A DNA stretch of 64,000 nt from positions 1-64,000 of the forward strand of contig CAILNX010000058.1 in NCBI GenBank assembly GCA_903835685.1, given 5' to 3'. Source of the stretch: an uncultured delta proteobacterium. GTDB lineage: Bacteria > Desulfobacterota > Desulfovibrionia > Desulfovibrionales > Desulfovibrionaceae. The translations under genes and the position numbers were made by a program. The notes under the pieces are model-generated. The model had not been told where the DNA came from. It made no database searches and saw nothing but the letters and a program-made list of their open reading frames with translations. Below are positions 36,591 to 45,886 of the stretch, one piece after another (position 1 is the stretch's first letter; every line of letters starts with the position of its first letter).

Positions 36591-37334
36591 CTACAGGGTG
36601 GCGGCCGTATGCCCCAGGAAGAACCGCAGGAGGTTCTGGGCCTCCTTGCGGCCGAATCCGGCCCGGTCCATGACCAGCCGGGCCGCGTCCAGGTTGGCGT
36701 GGGGGGAGAGCCCCCGGCAGCCCCAGCAATGCGCCCCCTGGGTCACGCACACGGCCCCGCATCCGGCCCGGGTGATGATGCCCAGGCAGGGCCGTCCTAG
36801 GTCGTAGCGGCAGATGTTCCCGGCCTTTTTGCAGTCCACGCAGACCGGATAGTCCGGGTTCGAGGGGGCTTTGCCCAGGAGCAGCTCCTTGACCTGGCGG
36901 GCGAAGTCATTGGGATCGATGGGGCAGCCGTGGATCTCGGCGTCCACCTTGACCACGGCCGAAAGGGGCCGGGCCGCGTAGGTCCCGTACCAGCGGGCGT
37001 ACTGCCCGTAGACCTCCTCGCGGTAGACGTTCTCGGCCAGGAAATTCTTCAGGCAGTTGATGCCGCCGATGCAGGCGCAGGCCCCTAGGGCCACCAGGAT
37101 CTTGGCCTGGGCCCGGATGCCGCGCAAACGGTCCTCGTCCTGGAGCCGGGTGATGGAGCCTTCCACAAAGGCGATGTCGTAGTCCTCCCCGCGCCGGGAG
37201 GAGACCTCCCGGAAGGAGACCACGTCCAGGTGCTCCAGAATGTCCAGGAGCCTCTCCTCCAGATTGGCGATCTGGAGCTGATCCCCTTCGCAACTGGCGA
37301 AGTCGAAAAAGGCGACCTTGGGTTTCTTGGCCAT
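36591..37334 (-). CDS. hydD: NiFe hydrogenase delta (small) subunit, group 3b-type
   Basis: A 247-residue iron-sulfur subunit of the NADH:ubiquinone oxidoreductase 20-kDa family. Cys residues for the proximal cluster appear in FASCEGD, GACACIGG and HGCPID. Later CVDCKKAGNIC, RPCLG, RAGCGAVC and HCWGC supply further clusters, giving three in all. It carries electrons from the NiFe site to the gamma/beta electron-transfer subunits. It has no Tat leader, consistent with a soluble cytoplasmic enzyme. It is 11 bp after the gamma gene. Confidence 0.88.
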   Translation of the reverse strand: MAKKPKVAFFDFASCEGDQLQIANLEERLLDILEHLDVVSFREVSSRRGEDYDIAFVEGSITRLQDEDRLRGIRAQAKILVALGACACIGGINCLKNFLAENVYREEVYGQYARWYGTYAARPLSAVVKVDAEIHGCPIDPNDFARQVKELLLGKAPSNPDYPVCVDCKKAGNICRYDLGRPCLGIITRAGCGAVCVTQGAHCWGCRGLSPHANLDAARLVMDRAGFGRKEAQNLLRFFLGHTAATL

Positions 37335-37345
37335 GCCCGCGCCTC

Positions 37346-38182
37346 CTAGATGGCTTCCTGGTAGGCTTCGATGTCCGTGTAGCGGAACACTGGGCCGTCC
37401 ATGCAGGTGTTTAAGTCATTGATCATGCAGTGGCCGCATTTGCCCACGCCGCATTTCATTTTGCGCTCCAGGGAGACGAAGATGTTGTTGGGGTTGATGC
37501 CCAGCTTGCGGCATTCGGCCAGCACGAAACGGTACATGATGGGCGGGCCGACCATGGCCACCGAGGTGTTGGTCGGGTCGATGGGGATCTTGGGGAACAG
37601 GGTGGTGATGACCCCCACGTTGCCCTTCCAGGCCGCGTCGGGGATGTCCACGGTCTCCAGGACCTCCACGTCCTTGCGCGCGGTCAACTCCTCGATCTGG
37701 TCCGTGAAGATGCGCTCCTGGGGATTGCGGCAGCCCACCAGCACGATGATGCGGCCGAATTCCGAGCGGTGCCGCAGCTGGTAGTGCAACAGCGAGCGCA
37801 GGGGGATGTAGCCCAGGCCCCCGGCCACGAACAGGGTGTCCTTGCCCACGAAATCGAGCACCGGAAAGGAGGTGCCGTAGGGTCCCCGGATGGCCACCTT
37901 CTGGCCCGGGGCCATGGCGTGCAGGCTCTGGGTCACGGCCCCGATCTTGCGCACGGCCAGCTCGAAGGTCTGCTTGGACGGGTCCGGGGGGGAGCTGACC
38001 GAAAAGGGGGCTTCCCCCACCCCGAAGATGGACAACTGGATGAACTGGCCCGGGCGGTGGGCCAGGGCCTTGCCGTTGTCCAGCTCGAAGGTGAAGAGGG
38101 TGACCAGCTCCGAGAGCTTCTTCTTCTCCTTGAGCGTGGCCGGCCTGGGGACGTAGGGTGAGAAGTCCTTTTTAAAAGGCAT
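37346..38182 (-). CDS. hydG: Hydrogenase gamma subunit (FAD/NAD(P)-binding)
   Basis: A 278-residue flavoprotein of the ferredoxin-NADP reductase fold. RPGQFIQLSIFG is the FAD site, GPYGTSF the flavin or nicotinamide loop and VAGGLGYIPLRSLL the NAD(P) loop. CGVGKCGHC near the C-terminus, with a later Cys in LNTCMDGP, binds a [2Fe-2S] cluster. It exchanges hydride with NAD(P)H. It overlaps the beta gene by 11 bp and is followed by delta. Confidence 0.88.
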   Translation of the reverse strand: MPFKKDFSPYVPRPATLKEKKKLSELVTLFTFELDNGKALAHRPGQFIQLSIFGVGEAPFSVSSPPDPSKQTFELAVRKIGAVTQSLHAMAPGQKVAIRGPYGTSFPVLDFVGKDTLFVAGGLGYIPLRSLLHYQLRHRSEFGRIIVLVGCRNPQERIFTDQIEELTARKDVEVLETVDIPDAAWKGNVGVITTLFPKIPIDPTNTSVAMVGPPIMYRFVLAECRKLGINPNNIFVSLERKMKCGVGKCGHCMINDLNTCMDGPVFRYTDIEAYQEAI

Positions 38183-39218
38183 GCGTGGATTCCTCCCACA
38201 AAGCGTTGAACACGGCCAGGGGGTTGGCGATGTTGGCCGTGCAGGCCCGCACGCAGCGCCCGCAGCCCACGCACCCCAGTTCGCCGATCTTGTCGTAGAT
38301 GTATTTGCCCTTGCGGAAATACCGGTGGCGGTAGCGGTCCAGGGCCTTGGGCCGGAAATTGTGGTCCCCGGCCACCAGGGCAAAGGAGGTGAGCATGCAC
38401 CCGTCCCAGGAGCGCGAGCGGGTCCCGGTTTCCAGCTTGTCGTCCACCTCGTCCACCAGGTCGAAGCAGTAGCAGGTGGGGCAGACCAGGTTGCAGGAGC
38501 CGCAGGCCAGGCAGGTCTCGGAATTCTTGCGCCACAGGGGCGAGTCCCAGTTCTTGGCCAGCAGCCGGGGGGTCTCCTCCCAGTTGTAGAGGAGCTGTTT
38601 GCGCCGGGCGAACTGGTTGACCTTGATCTTGGCCCGACGGGCGGCCTCTTTTTCGCTCACCGTGGCCCGGGTCGGGGGTGCGGCCGCATGCAGAAGCTCC
38701 TCGCCCTTCTTGGAGCCCACTTCCACCAGGAAGGAGGCCGGGCCGATCTTGGTCCAGTACAGGTCGAAGCCGTGCTGCACCTCTTCGGCCCCCACCGAGG
38801 CCCAGAAGGCGGTCTCGGCCACGCTCTGGGGGGTCAGGGCCATGATCACCGTGGCCTCCCGGCGCTTCAGGTAGTTCTGGTCCGGGATGCCCAGCTCCAT
38901 GAGCTGATCCAACTGGCTGATGGCCTTCACGTCATAAGGATGCATGCCGAAGACGATCTGGGCCGGGGCCTCGAACACGGGCTTGGCCTGGAGGTCTTTC
39001 AAATCAAAGGAGATCAGGGTCTCCTTGGCCGGCATGACGAACCGCTTGGGGGGATTGTAGATGAGGTCATAGTCCCAAGCGATTTCCGCCTCCCCGTTCC
39101 AGGGGATGAACTCGTAGAACCCCTCGGGCGTGGCCGAGGGCACGGAAAGGGCGCTGTCTTTGGCCCAGGCGTTGAACAGGGCCGGGAGCCGCTCCAGATG
39201 CACGATGTAGGCGTCCAT
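38172..39218 (-). CDS. hydB: Hydrogenase beta subunit (4Fe-4S ferredoxin type)
   Basis: A 348-residue protein. Two cluster motifs lie in the second half: CLACGSCNLVCPTC and CVGCGRCVRACTANI. The N-terminal 200 residues match the beta subunit of group 3b/anaerobic sulfite-reductase-like complexes. It passes electrons between gamma and the small subunit. It is the first gene of the operon. The upstream 266-bp divergent region includes a TTGACC-like sequence reading this way but no convincing -10. Confidence 0.85.
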   Translation of the reverse strand: MDAYIVHLERLPALFNAWAKDSALSVPSATPEGFYEFIPWNGEAEIAWDYDLIYNPPKRFVMPAKETLISFDLKDLQAKPVFEAPAQIVFGMHPYDVKAISQLDQLMELGIPDQNYLKRREATVIMALTPQSVAETAFWASVGAEEVQHGFDLYWTKIGPASFLVEVGSKKGEELLHAAAPPTRATVSEKEAARRAKIKVNQFARRKQLLYNWEETPRLLAKNWDSPLWRKNSETCLACGSCNLVCPTCYCFDLVDEVDDKLETGTRSRSWDGCMLTSFALVAGDHNFRPKALDRYRHRYFRKGKYIYDKIGELGCVGCGRCVRACTANIANPLAVFNALWEESTHAF

Positions 39219-39396
39219 GGTCTCCTCCGGGAAAAAGGCGCGCCGGGACTTTGCCCTGAAACGGCCGGGTCAGGCCGTGGGGCGAAGGTTTTTGGCGACA
39301 AACCCCCGTACACCGCACTTCAACAATAAAGCAACCCCTGTGAAAAAAAGGTCAAGGTCAAAAAAGCCTTGGGGGTCGGGATGGGAATTTTCCTGT

Positions 39397-39425
39397 TTGC
39401 GCCCCGGGGTGAAATCCCGTATTCT
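39397..39425 (+). promoter_or_regulatory. Weak sigma-70-like promoter for mltA
   Basis: TTGCGC, 17 bp, TATTCT. Only a partial match in both boxes (3/6 and 4/6). It is placed 60 bp before the ATG. Confidence 0.3.
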
Positions 39426-39484
39426 TCCCCCCTGGCTTGTCCCGAGCCCCAGGGTATTTTTCAAGGTATTTCCGGAGGTAAGAC

Positions 39485-40729
39485 ATGTTTGTTCGCGTGG
39501 TTGCGGTCCTTTTCCTGCTGGTGGCGCTGTGTTCGGCCTGCGTGCCGCCCAAGAAGACCGCGGCCCCGGCCGCGCCTGTGGACAAGGCCAGCCAGAAGAC
39601 CGAGGCCCAACTGGCCGAGCGTCCACCCTTCGGATACGAGGAGGCCGATCCGGCCGAGGTGGAGACCCTGGCCGCGCGCCTGTCCCCCAAGGCCCAGGGG
39701 CTCAAATCCTGGAAGGACCTGGAAGCGGGCCTCACGCAGAGCCTGCGCTACGTCAAGACCAAGCCCCCCCAGACCCAGGCCGTGGGACGCCCCGACCTGC
39801 CCATCACCTGGGCCAAGGTGGGGGCCACCATCGAGCATTTGATCGAGGTCCTGCCCGCGCTGGACAGCGACCCCAGCCTGCTCAAATCCCAGTTCACCTG
39901 GCTCAAGATCAGCCCGGCCACCCTGCTCACCGGATATTACGAGCCCTGGCTGGCCGCGAGTTTGAAGCCCCGGGGCGACTACACCATCCCCCTGTACGGG
40001 ATCCCCGAGGACCTGCGCAGTGTGGACCTGGGCAAGTTCCAGCCCCAGTACGCGGGCCAGAGCCTGGTCTACCGCCAGGCCAAGGGCGGACTCATCGAGC
40101 CCTACCCGGATCGGGAGGCCATCGATCACCAGGGCGTGCTCAAGGGCAAGAAGGCCGAGATCGCCTGGGCCAGGGACCCGGTGGACGTGTTCTTTCTCCA
40201 GGTCCAGGGCTCGGGCCGCCTGATCCTGCCCGACGGCAAGGTCAAGCACGTGCTCTACGCGGGCAAGAACGGCCGCCAGTACGTGTCCCTGGGCAAGTTC
40301 CTGGTGGACCGGGGAGCAATGAACAAGGACGAGGTGACCATGCAGTCCCTCAAGAAATACCTGCTGGACCGGCCCGCCCAGATTCCCGAGTTGTTGAGCG
40401 CCAATCCCAGCTACGTGTTTTTCCGGCTGTCGGACCAGGGACCGTTTGGGTCCACGGGCGCCCTGCTCACGCCCATGAGCAGCTTTGCCGTGGACCCGGC
40501 CATCATGCCCCTGGGCGGAGTGCTGGCCATGAGCGCGGACCTGCCGGGCGCGGACGGCGCGCCCAAGTCCTTTGCCGGGATCGGCCTGGCCCAGGACGTG
40601 GGCGGGGCCATCAAGGGCAACCGGGTGGACCTGTTCTGCGGGTCCGACCCCGAGGCCGAGCGCCTGGCCGGGAACTTGAAGCACGAGGGCGTCTTCTACC
40701 TGCTGGTGAGCAAGAGGCCGGGAAACTAG
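39485..40729 (+). CDS. mltA: MltA-type membrane-bound lytic murein transglycosylase
   Basis: A 414-residue lipoprotein (lipobox CSAC, Cys19). The MltA core contains LLTGYYEPWL, FFLQVQGSGRL and a C-terminal 3D domain with AQDVGGAIKGNRVDLFCG holding the catalytic Asp. It cleaves peptidoglycan between MurNAc and GlcNAc, leaving 1,6-anhydro ends, from the inner face of the outer membrane. Purine-rich GGAGGTAAG precedes the ATG. It diverges from the hydrogenase operon. Confidence 0.92.
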   Translation: MFVRVVAVLFLLVALCSACVPPKKTAAPAAPVDKASQKTEAQLAERPPFGYEEADPAEVETLAARLSPKAQGLKSWKDLEAGLTQSLRYVKTKPPQTQAVGRPDLPITWAKVGATIEHLIEVLPALDSDPSLLKSQFTWLKISPATLLTGYYEPWLAASLKPRGDYTIPLYGIPEDLRSVDLGKFQPQYAGQSLVYRQAKGGLIEPYPDREAIDHQGVLKGKKAEIAWARDPVDVFFLQVQGSGRLILPDGKVKHVLYAGKNGRQYVSLGKFLVDRGAMNKDEVTMQSLKKYLLDRPAQIPELLSANPSYVFFRLSDQGPFGSTGALLTPMSSFAVDPAIMPLGGVLAMSADLPGADGAPKSFAGIGLAQDVGGAIKGNRVDLFCGSDPEAERLAGNLKHEGVFYLLVSKRPGN

Positions 40730-40786
40730 ACAACGCACGGACCCCTAGGTCCGATGACGATATCTGCTGACGATAAAGGAGCGACT

Positions 40787-41275
40787 ATGAATCCGTGTCC
40801 CTGTGGCTCGGGCCTGGACCTGACCGCCTGCTGCCAGCCTTACATCAAGAACGAGCGCCCGGTCCCCACGGCCGAGGCCCTCATGCGTTCGCGCTATACG
40901 GCCTACACCCTGGGAGAGATCGACTACCTGGGGCAGACCCTGGCCCCGGACAACCGGGAGGGCTATGACGAGGACGGGGCGCGCACCTGGTCCCAGAAGG
41001 CCGTGTGGAAGGGCCTGGACGTCGTGTCCGTGGAAAAGGGCGGGGAGAAGGACGCCGAGGGTCTGGTGGAGTTCGTGGCCCGCTACGACATGAACGGCGC
41101 GGCCCAGGAGCACCACGAGCGGGCCGTGTTCCGCCGGGTGGACGGGGCCTGGATGTACGCCGACGGCGAGGTCCGGCCGGACAAGCCCTTTGTGCGGGAG
41201 ACGCCCAAGGTCGGGCGCAACGAGCCCTGCCCCTGCGGTTCGGGCAAGAAATACAAGAAGTGCTGCGGCGGCTAG
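40787..41275 (+). CDS. YchJ-family SEC-C motif protein
   Basis: A 162-residue protein with zinc-binding SEC-C motifs at both ends: [13 protein letters not shown] and [13 protein letters not shown]. The central region ([14 protein letters not shown] through an NTF2-like fold) matches the YchJ/UPF0225 family. Function unknown; SEC-C units bind zinc and can contact the ribosome or SecB. ATG 40787 was chosen over an earlier one because AAAGGAG is spaced for it. It follows mltA by 57 bp. Confidence 0.9.
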   Translation: MNPCPCGSGLDLTACCQPYIKNERPVPTAEALMRSRYTAYTLGEIDYLGQTLAPDNREGYDEDGARTWSQKAVWKGLDVVSVEKGGEKDAEGLVEFVARYDMNGAAQEHHERAVFRRVDGAWMYADGEVRPDKPFVRETPKVGRNEPCPCGSGKKYKKCCGG

Positions 41276-41349
41276 CCCCGGCGCAGGACTCGTGTCGGGT
41301 CTCAGAGCGTGTGTGTGGAGCGTGACACTGGGGACCGGGAGGGGCTTGG

Positions 41350-41838
41350 GTGAGCATGTTCTGTCCCAAATGCGGCGCCAAGAACGACCACGACGCCAAG
41401 TTCTGCAAGGGCTGCGGCTTCAACGTGGAATTCGTCAAGGACAAGGTGCCCCCGCCGCCGCCGCCTGCCCCGCCCCCGCCCGGCGCGGTCAAGAAAGTCA
41501 AAGACAAGACGGTCAAGACGGCCAAGACCCTGCGCCGGGTGGCCCCGGTCTACGAACTCGGCCTGTTGCTGCTCTTCATCCTGCTCTATCTGTATGAGGA
41601 CGGCCGGGACGTGCGCCTGCGTCTGGGCGTGGCCCTGGTGCTTACCGGGGCCTTTCTGGCGGCCAGCCTGGTGGTCTACCTGATCCTGTCCATCGCCTCG
41701 CGCCGCACCCGGGGCAAATGGATCGAGCCCCTGCCCTCGGCGGTCATCATCGTATTCACCAGCTTCTATTTCCTGCTCTTCAAGGGGTTCTTCGTCATCA
41801 AGCTCAAGCCGCTTTTGGGGAAGCTGGGTCTCGGCTGA
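41350..41838 (+). CDS. Zinc-ribbon membrane protein
   Basis: A 162-residue protein. An N-terminal zinc ribbon (FCPKCG...FCKGCG), a proline-rich linker (PPPPPPAPPPPG), then three hydrophobic segments (about 67-82, 92-112, 130-150). The cytosolic ribbon may act as an adaptor. Function unknown. Translation starts at GTG 41350 or ATG 41356, both after GGGAGGGG. A terminator follows. Confidence 0.75.
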   Translation: MSMFCPKCGAKNDHDAKFCKGCGFNVEFVKDKVPPPPPPAPPPPGAVKKVKDKTVKTAKTLRRVAPVYELGLLLLFILLYLYEDGRDVRLRLGVALVLTGAFLAASLVVYLILSIASRRTRGKWIEPLPSAVIIVFTSFYFLLFKGFFVIKLKPLLGKLGLG

Positions 41839-41871
41839 AATCACATTTCCAGGCCAAAATTGACCAAGAAA

Positions 41872-41903
41872 AAGAGTAAGAAAAATAATTATTTCTTACT
41901 CTT
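41872..41903. terminator. Bidirectional terminator between convergent genes
   Basis: AAGAGTAAGAAA pairs perfectly with TTTCTTACTCTT around an 8-base AT loop. It is flanked by A-runs and T-runs, so it can terminate both the zinc-ribbon gene and the FAH-family gene. Confidence 0.8.
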
Positions 41904-41945
41904 GTCTGTTCGGTGGGCTTGTATCGATGAGCGGTAAACGCCCGC

Positions 41946-42725
41946 CTATTGCAACGGCACCCCGTCGCTCCCCGCGCTCTCGGCCTCCACCGAATTGATC
42001 AAGAGGCCCACGCCTTCGATCTCCACCCGCACCTCGTCGCCATGGCGCAGGGGGCCTACCCCGGACGGGGTTCCGGTGAGCACCACGTCTCCGGGCAGCA
42101 GGGTCATGACCTTGGAGATGAAGCTGACCAGCTCGAAAGGTTTGACGATCATGGTGGAGGTGTGCCCGTTCTGGCGCACCTCGTCGTTGACCAGGCAGCG
42201 CACGGACAGGGCGGCCGGGTCCGGAACATCGGTCTCGATCCAGGGACCAAGGGGTGCAAACGTATCGAATCCCTTGGCCCGGGTGAACTGCACGTCGCGG
42301 CGTTGCAGGTCCCGGGCGGTCACGTCATTGGCGCAGGTGTAGCCGAAGATGCAGCCCGGGGCCTCTTCCGGGGTGATGTTCCGGCAAACCTGGCCCATGA
42401 CCAGGGCCAGTTCGGCCTCGTGGTCCACCTGGCCGGACTGGCCGGGCAGGACAATGGCCTGGCCGTTGCCGATGATGGCCGAAGGGGGCTTGAGGAAGAG
42501 CAGGGGCTCGGCGGGCACGGCTTTGTCCATTTCCTGGGCGTGCTCCCGGTAGTTGACTCCCACGCAGACGATTTTGGTGGGCCAGACCACGGGCAGGAGC
42601 GTCACCTGGGACAGGGGGATGGGCGCATCCAGGCCCAGGGCCTTGTTCAGGCAGAGCACGGCCTCGGAGTCCACCAACTGGGCGTAAAAGGTCTTGTCCA
42701 GGTATTTGACGCGGATGACTCGCAT
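41946..42725 (-). CDS. Fumarylacetoacetate hydrolase-family protein
   Basis: A 259-residue enzyme. The FAH fold is marked by FLKPPSAIIG, DHEAELALVMG (metal-binding Glu) and YTCANDVTARDLQ. Related enzymes hydrolyse or decarboxylate beta-keto acids such as oxaloacetate or acylpyruvates. Substrate here is unknown. ATG 42725 has AAGGA six bases upstream. The gene is single and diverges from the HDOD gene. Confidence 0.88.
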   Translation of the reverse strand: MRVIRVKYLDKTFYAQLVDSEAVLCLNKALGLDAPIPLSQVTLLPVVWPTKIVCVGVNYREHAQEMDKAVPAEPLLFLKPPSAIIGNGQAIVLPGQSGQVDHEAELALVMGQVCRNITPEEAPGCIFGYTCANDVTARDLQRRDVQFTRAKGFDTFAPLGPWIETDVPDPAALSVRCLVNDEVRQNGHTSTMIVKPFELVSFISKVMTLLPGDVVLTGTPSGVGPLRHGDEVRVEIEGVGLLINSVEAESAGSDGVPLQ

Positions 42726-42882
42726 GACTGATCCTTGGTGAGAAGTGCGCGACCCTTTTTTCACCTACCAGCCTCGGGCCGGCCTGTCCATGCCAGCCCC
42801 CCGGTTCAGAGGGCGATTATATTGATTGTGCCAAACCAAAGGCCGATATACATTGGAACCAAAGCCGATCCGGGAGGACCAT

Positions 42883-43950
42883 GTGGCTGATGCCGAACCG
42901 ACGCCACGGGCGGCGGACAGGACGCAAACCATCGAGCGACTCCGGCTCCGCTTCGCAGGCGTGAAAAACGGCGGGACGGTTCTGGAGGACATCCTCGGCG
43001 CTGCCGTGGCCTTCTGTTCCGGGGAGATGGCCGCTTATCCCGGACTGTGCGTCCTGCTCCCCCCGGTGGGCGAGGTCCGGTTCGGGCGCGAGGAACATCC
43101 CCGGGCGGCCTGGCGGGGCGATCTGGCCGATTTTCTGAAGGCGGCCAACCTCCCGGCCATGCCCCAGGTCGGCCTTGAGCTCAAGCGCATGCTGGACAAT
43201 CCCAACAGCACGGCCGACGAGCTGGCCCAGGTGGTGCTCAAGGACCAAAAGCTTACCGCTGCGGTGCTCAAGCTGGTCAACAGCCCCATGTTCATGCTGC
43301 CCTCCAAGGTGGACACCGTGACCCGGGCCATCACCGTGGTGGGGCGCAAGCACGTGTCCCACCTGGCCCTGGGGGCCATTCTCATGACCATTTTCGATGC
43401 TTCGCCCAAGGACGCCATACAGTTGGGGAATTTCTGGCGGCACAGCCTGGCCGTGGCCCTCATCGCCCGCAACGTGGCCCGGGTGGTGGGCAAGAAGGTT
43501 CCCGAGCGCTATTTCGTGGCCGGGCTCCTGCACGACATCGGGCAACTGGCCATCCTGTACAGGCTCCCGGCTGCGGCCCAGGCCATCTTCGCCCTGTCCT
43601 CGGCCGAGCACCTGGACCATTTTCAGGCCGAACAGGAACTGCTCGGCTTCACCCACGCCGAAGTGGGCGAGGCCCTGCTGGCCGGGTGGCATTTCCCGAC
43701 CCACCTGGTGGCCTCCATCGCCTTCCACCACTGTCCGTCCCACGACCTGGAGCAGGACGTGGCCCGCATCGTCCACGTGGCGGACGTCCTGGCCCAGGCC
43801 CTGGGCCTGGCCACCTGCCCGGATTTCTACGTCAGCTCCCTGAACTGCGAGGCCTTCACGGCCCTGCGCCTGGACCGCAAAACCCTGGACCTGGCCCTTG
43901 AGGGCCTGGGGCAGCAGCTCGATTCGGTCTATTCCATTCTCGCGCGCTAG
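42883..43950 (+). CDS. HDOD-domain signalling protein
   Basis: A 355-residue protein with an HDOD core (about 75-290): LPAMPQVGLELKRML, VLKDQKLTAAVLKLVNSP, then HSLAVALIA and YFVAGLLHDIGQLAI. HDOD proteins are HD-related regulators of chemotaxis, motility or c-di-GMP signalling and often lack hydrolase activity. The HD pair HD-x-G is kept here. GTG 42883 was chosen: GGGAGGA is correctly spaced. The N-terminal 70 residues are low in conservation. No operon partners. Confidence 0.85.
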   Translation: MADAEPTPRAADRTQTIERLRLRFAGVKNGGTVLEDILGAAVAFCSGEMAAYPGLCVLLPPVGEVRFGREEHPRAAWRGDLADFLKAANLPAMPQVGLELKRMLDNPNSTADELAQVVLKDQKLTAAVLKLVNSPMFMLPSKVDTVTRAITVVGRKHVSHLALGAILMTIFDASPKDAIQLGNFWRHSLAVALIARNVARVVGKKVPERYFVAGLLHDIGQLAILYRLPAAAQAIFALSSAEHLDHFQAEQELLGFTHAEVGEALLAGWHFPTHLVASIAFHHCPSHDLEQDVARIVHVADVLAQALGLATCPDFYVSSLNCEAFTALRLDRKTLDLALEGLGQQLDSVYSILAR

Positions 43951-43955
43951 GACTG

Positions 43956-45212
43956 CTATTCCGGAGGGTTGCGGCGGCTGATGAGCCGCACGTGGCGCTC
44001 GTGGAACAGATAATCCAAGGCCCAGTTCATGAGCACGAAAAAGCGGTTCTTGAACCCGATCAGATGGCGCAGGTGGATGAACAGCCAGAGCAGCCAGGCC
44101 AAATAACCGCTCACGGCCAGGCCCCTGATCTGGACCACGGCCGAGTTGCGGCCAATGGTGGCCATGCTGCCCATGTCCCGGTAGATGAAGGGAAAAAGTT
44201 CCTGTCCACGCAGGAAGTTGCGGGCGTTTCTGGCTGCCGCGACCCCCATCTGCATGGCCGGGGGCGCGGTCATGGGCAGGGGGCGTCCGTCCTGCAGGAA
44301 GCGGCAGAGATCCCCGGCCGCGAACACCCCGGGATGGCCCGGGACCTGCAGGGTGGGCTCGACCAGGAGGCGGCCGTCCGGGCCCGAGGCCAGTCCCCAG
44401 CCCTGGGCCGCCGGAGCGCCCTTGATCCCAGCGGTCCAGATCACCGTCTCGGCAGCCATGAGGCGGCCGTCCCCAAGCCGGGCGCCCTGGTCTGTGATCT
44501 CCTCCACCTGGGCGGACAGGATCACCTCCACCCCCATGCTGGCCAGCTTGGTCCGGGCGTAGCGGCGTAGCCGATCCGCGAACCCGGTCAGCAGTCCGTC
44601 CCCGGCCTCCAGCAGGAGGACCCGCACCTGGGTGAAATCCAGGGAGGGGAAGTCCTTGGCCAGGGGGCCGCTGACCAGTTCGGCCAGGGCCCCGGCCAGC
44701 TCCACCCCGGTGGGACCGCCGCCCACCACGGCAAAGGTCAAAAGACCCTTGCGCACCGCCGGGTCTTGCTCCAGGGCCGCCTTTTCGAAGCAACTCAAGA
44801 TGTGGTTGCGCAGGATCACGGCGTGGTCCAGGTTCTTCAGGCGCAAGGCCCGCTCGGACGCGCCCGGCACCCCGTAGAAATGGGTCACGCTGCCCGGGGC
44901 CAGGATCAGGGCGTCGTAGGGGATGTCCGCCCCGTCCGTGAGCAGGAGGCGGCGCTCATAGTCCACCCCCCGGACCTCGGCCATGGCGAAGCCCACATGG
45001 GGGCTGCCCCGGAAGATGGCCCGCACCGGGTAGGCCACGTCCATGGGCTCCAGGGCCGAGGTGGCCACCTGGTAGAGCAGGGGCAGGAAGGTGTGGAAGT
45101 TGTAGCGGTCCACCAGGATGACCTCCACCTCGTCCTTGGCCAACTCCCGGGCCGCGAACAGCCCGGCGAATCCGGCCCCCACGATGACCACCCGGGGACG
45201 AAGAACAGCCAT
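43956..45212 (-). CDS. Type II NADH dehydrogenase (NDH-2)
   Basis: A 418-residue flavoprotein. FAD-binding VVIVGAGFAGLFAA at the N-terminus, NADH-binding FAVVGGGPTGVELAGA near 167, and FAAGDLCRF near 305. A C-terminal amphipathic or hydrophobic helix (about 370-410) anchors it to the membrane. It should pass electrons from NADH to quinone without pumping protons. AAGGAG precedes the ATG. It converges with the HDOD gene by 5 bp and diverges from the HsdR-N-like gene. Confidence 0.88.
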   Translation of the reverse strand: MAVLRPRVVIVGAGFAGLFAARELAKDEVEVILVDRYNFHTFLPLLYQVATSALEPMDVAYPVRAIFRGSPHVGFAMAEVRGVDYERRLLLTDGADIPYDALILAPGSVTHFYGVPGASERALRLKNLDHAVILRNHILSCFEKAALEQDPAVRKGLLTFAVVGGGPTGVELAGALAELVSGPLAKDFPSLDFTQVRVLLLEAGDGLLTGFADRLRRYARTKLASMGVEVILSAQVEEITDQGARLGDGRLMAAETVIWTAGIKGAPAAQGWGLASGPDGRLLVEPTLQVPGHPGVFAAGDLCRFLQDGRPLPMTAPPAMQMGVAAARNARNFLRGQELFPFIYRDMGSMATIGRNSAVVQIRGLAVSGYLAWLLWLFIHLRHLIGFKNRFFVLMNWALDYLFHERHVRLISRRNPPE

Positions 45213-45319
45213 GTATGCTCCTTTTTCCGAACGGGGATTTCAGGCCCGGGGGATTGGCAGAGCCCCGCGTAAGTCTTACATGAGTCCGAAGGACCAGACA
45301 GTCAACAAGGAAGACCCCC

Positions 45320-45874
45320 ATGCATGAATGCAGCCTCGGCCACACCATCCGCGACTATCTCTCGGGACAGGACATCGACGAGACCACCTACGAGTGCTTC
45401 CGCCAGGCCCTGGCCCGGCTCCTGGTGGAGGAGCGGGGATACCCAGCCGACCGGGTCCGGGCCAAGGTGGAGTTGCCCTACGAGGTGGACGGGGAGCGGT
45501 CGTCCCGGACCATGGACTTGGTGGTGTACGACCGAGAGGACCGGCCGATCCTGGTGATCATCTTCTGCGCTGGCGAGATCGGGACCTACGAGCGGGAATG
45601 CGTCTCGGCCGCGCGGCTTTTTCCGGGCGGCCCGGTGCCCCTGGCCCTGGCCACGGACTCCCGGGAGGCCTCGCTGCTCGATTCCCGCACCGGGGACTGT
45701 CTGCGCCGGGGCATGGCCGCCGTGCCCTTCTGGTCCGACCTCCTGGCCCTGACCAAGGACGTTGCCCGCACCCCGCTCACCCCGGAGCGCCGGGCCAAGG
45801 AAACGCGCATCTTCCACACCTATTGCGGATTTCTCTTTGGGACCTGCTGCCAGGAAGGGAAGTGCCGGGTGTAG
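45320..45874 (+). CDS. HsdR-N-like protein with degenerate nuclease site
   Basis: A 184-residue protein resembling the N-terminal domain of type I restriction HsdR (HSDR_N_2): it has RTMDLVVYDREDRPILVI, where the motif normally continues as VECKAP. Here it reads IIFCAGE, so the Glu and Lys of the PD-ExK site are replaced by Phe and Ala. Nuclease activity is unlikely. The tail CGFLFGTCCQEGKC is rich in Cys and may bind metal. No methylase or specificity gene is near, so this is not a restriction system. AAGGA precedes the ATG. Confidence 0.7.
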   Translation: MHECSLGHTIRDYLSGQDIDETTYECFRQALARLLVEERGYPADRVRAKVELPYEVDGERSSRTMDLVVYDREDRPILVIIFCAGEIGTYERECVSAARLFPGGPVPLALATDSREASLLDSRTGDCLRRGMAAVPFWSDLLALTKDVARTPLTPERRAKETRIFHTYCGFLFGTCCQEGKCRV

Positions 45875-45886
45875 TGACCGGGCGGA

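Noticed and set aside
39219-39484. Possible Rex site (TGTGAA half) before the hydrogenase operon
   Set aside because: Only one half-site is present; no paired TTCACA at the right distance.
45320-45874. Restriction-modification system
   Set aside because: No methylase or specificity subunit is near and the nuclease site is degenerate.
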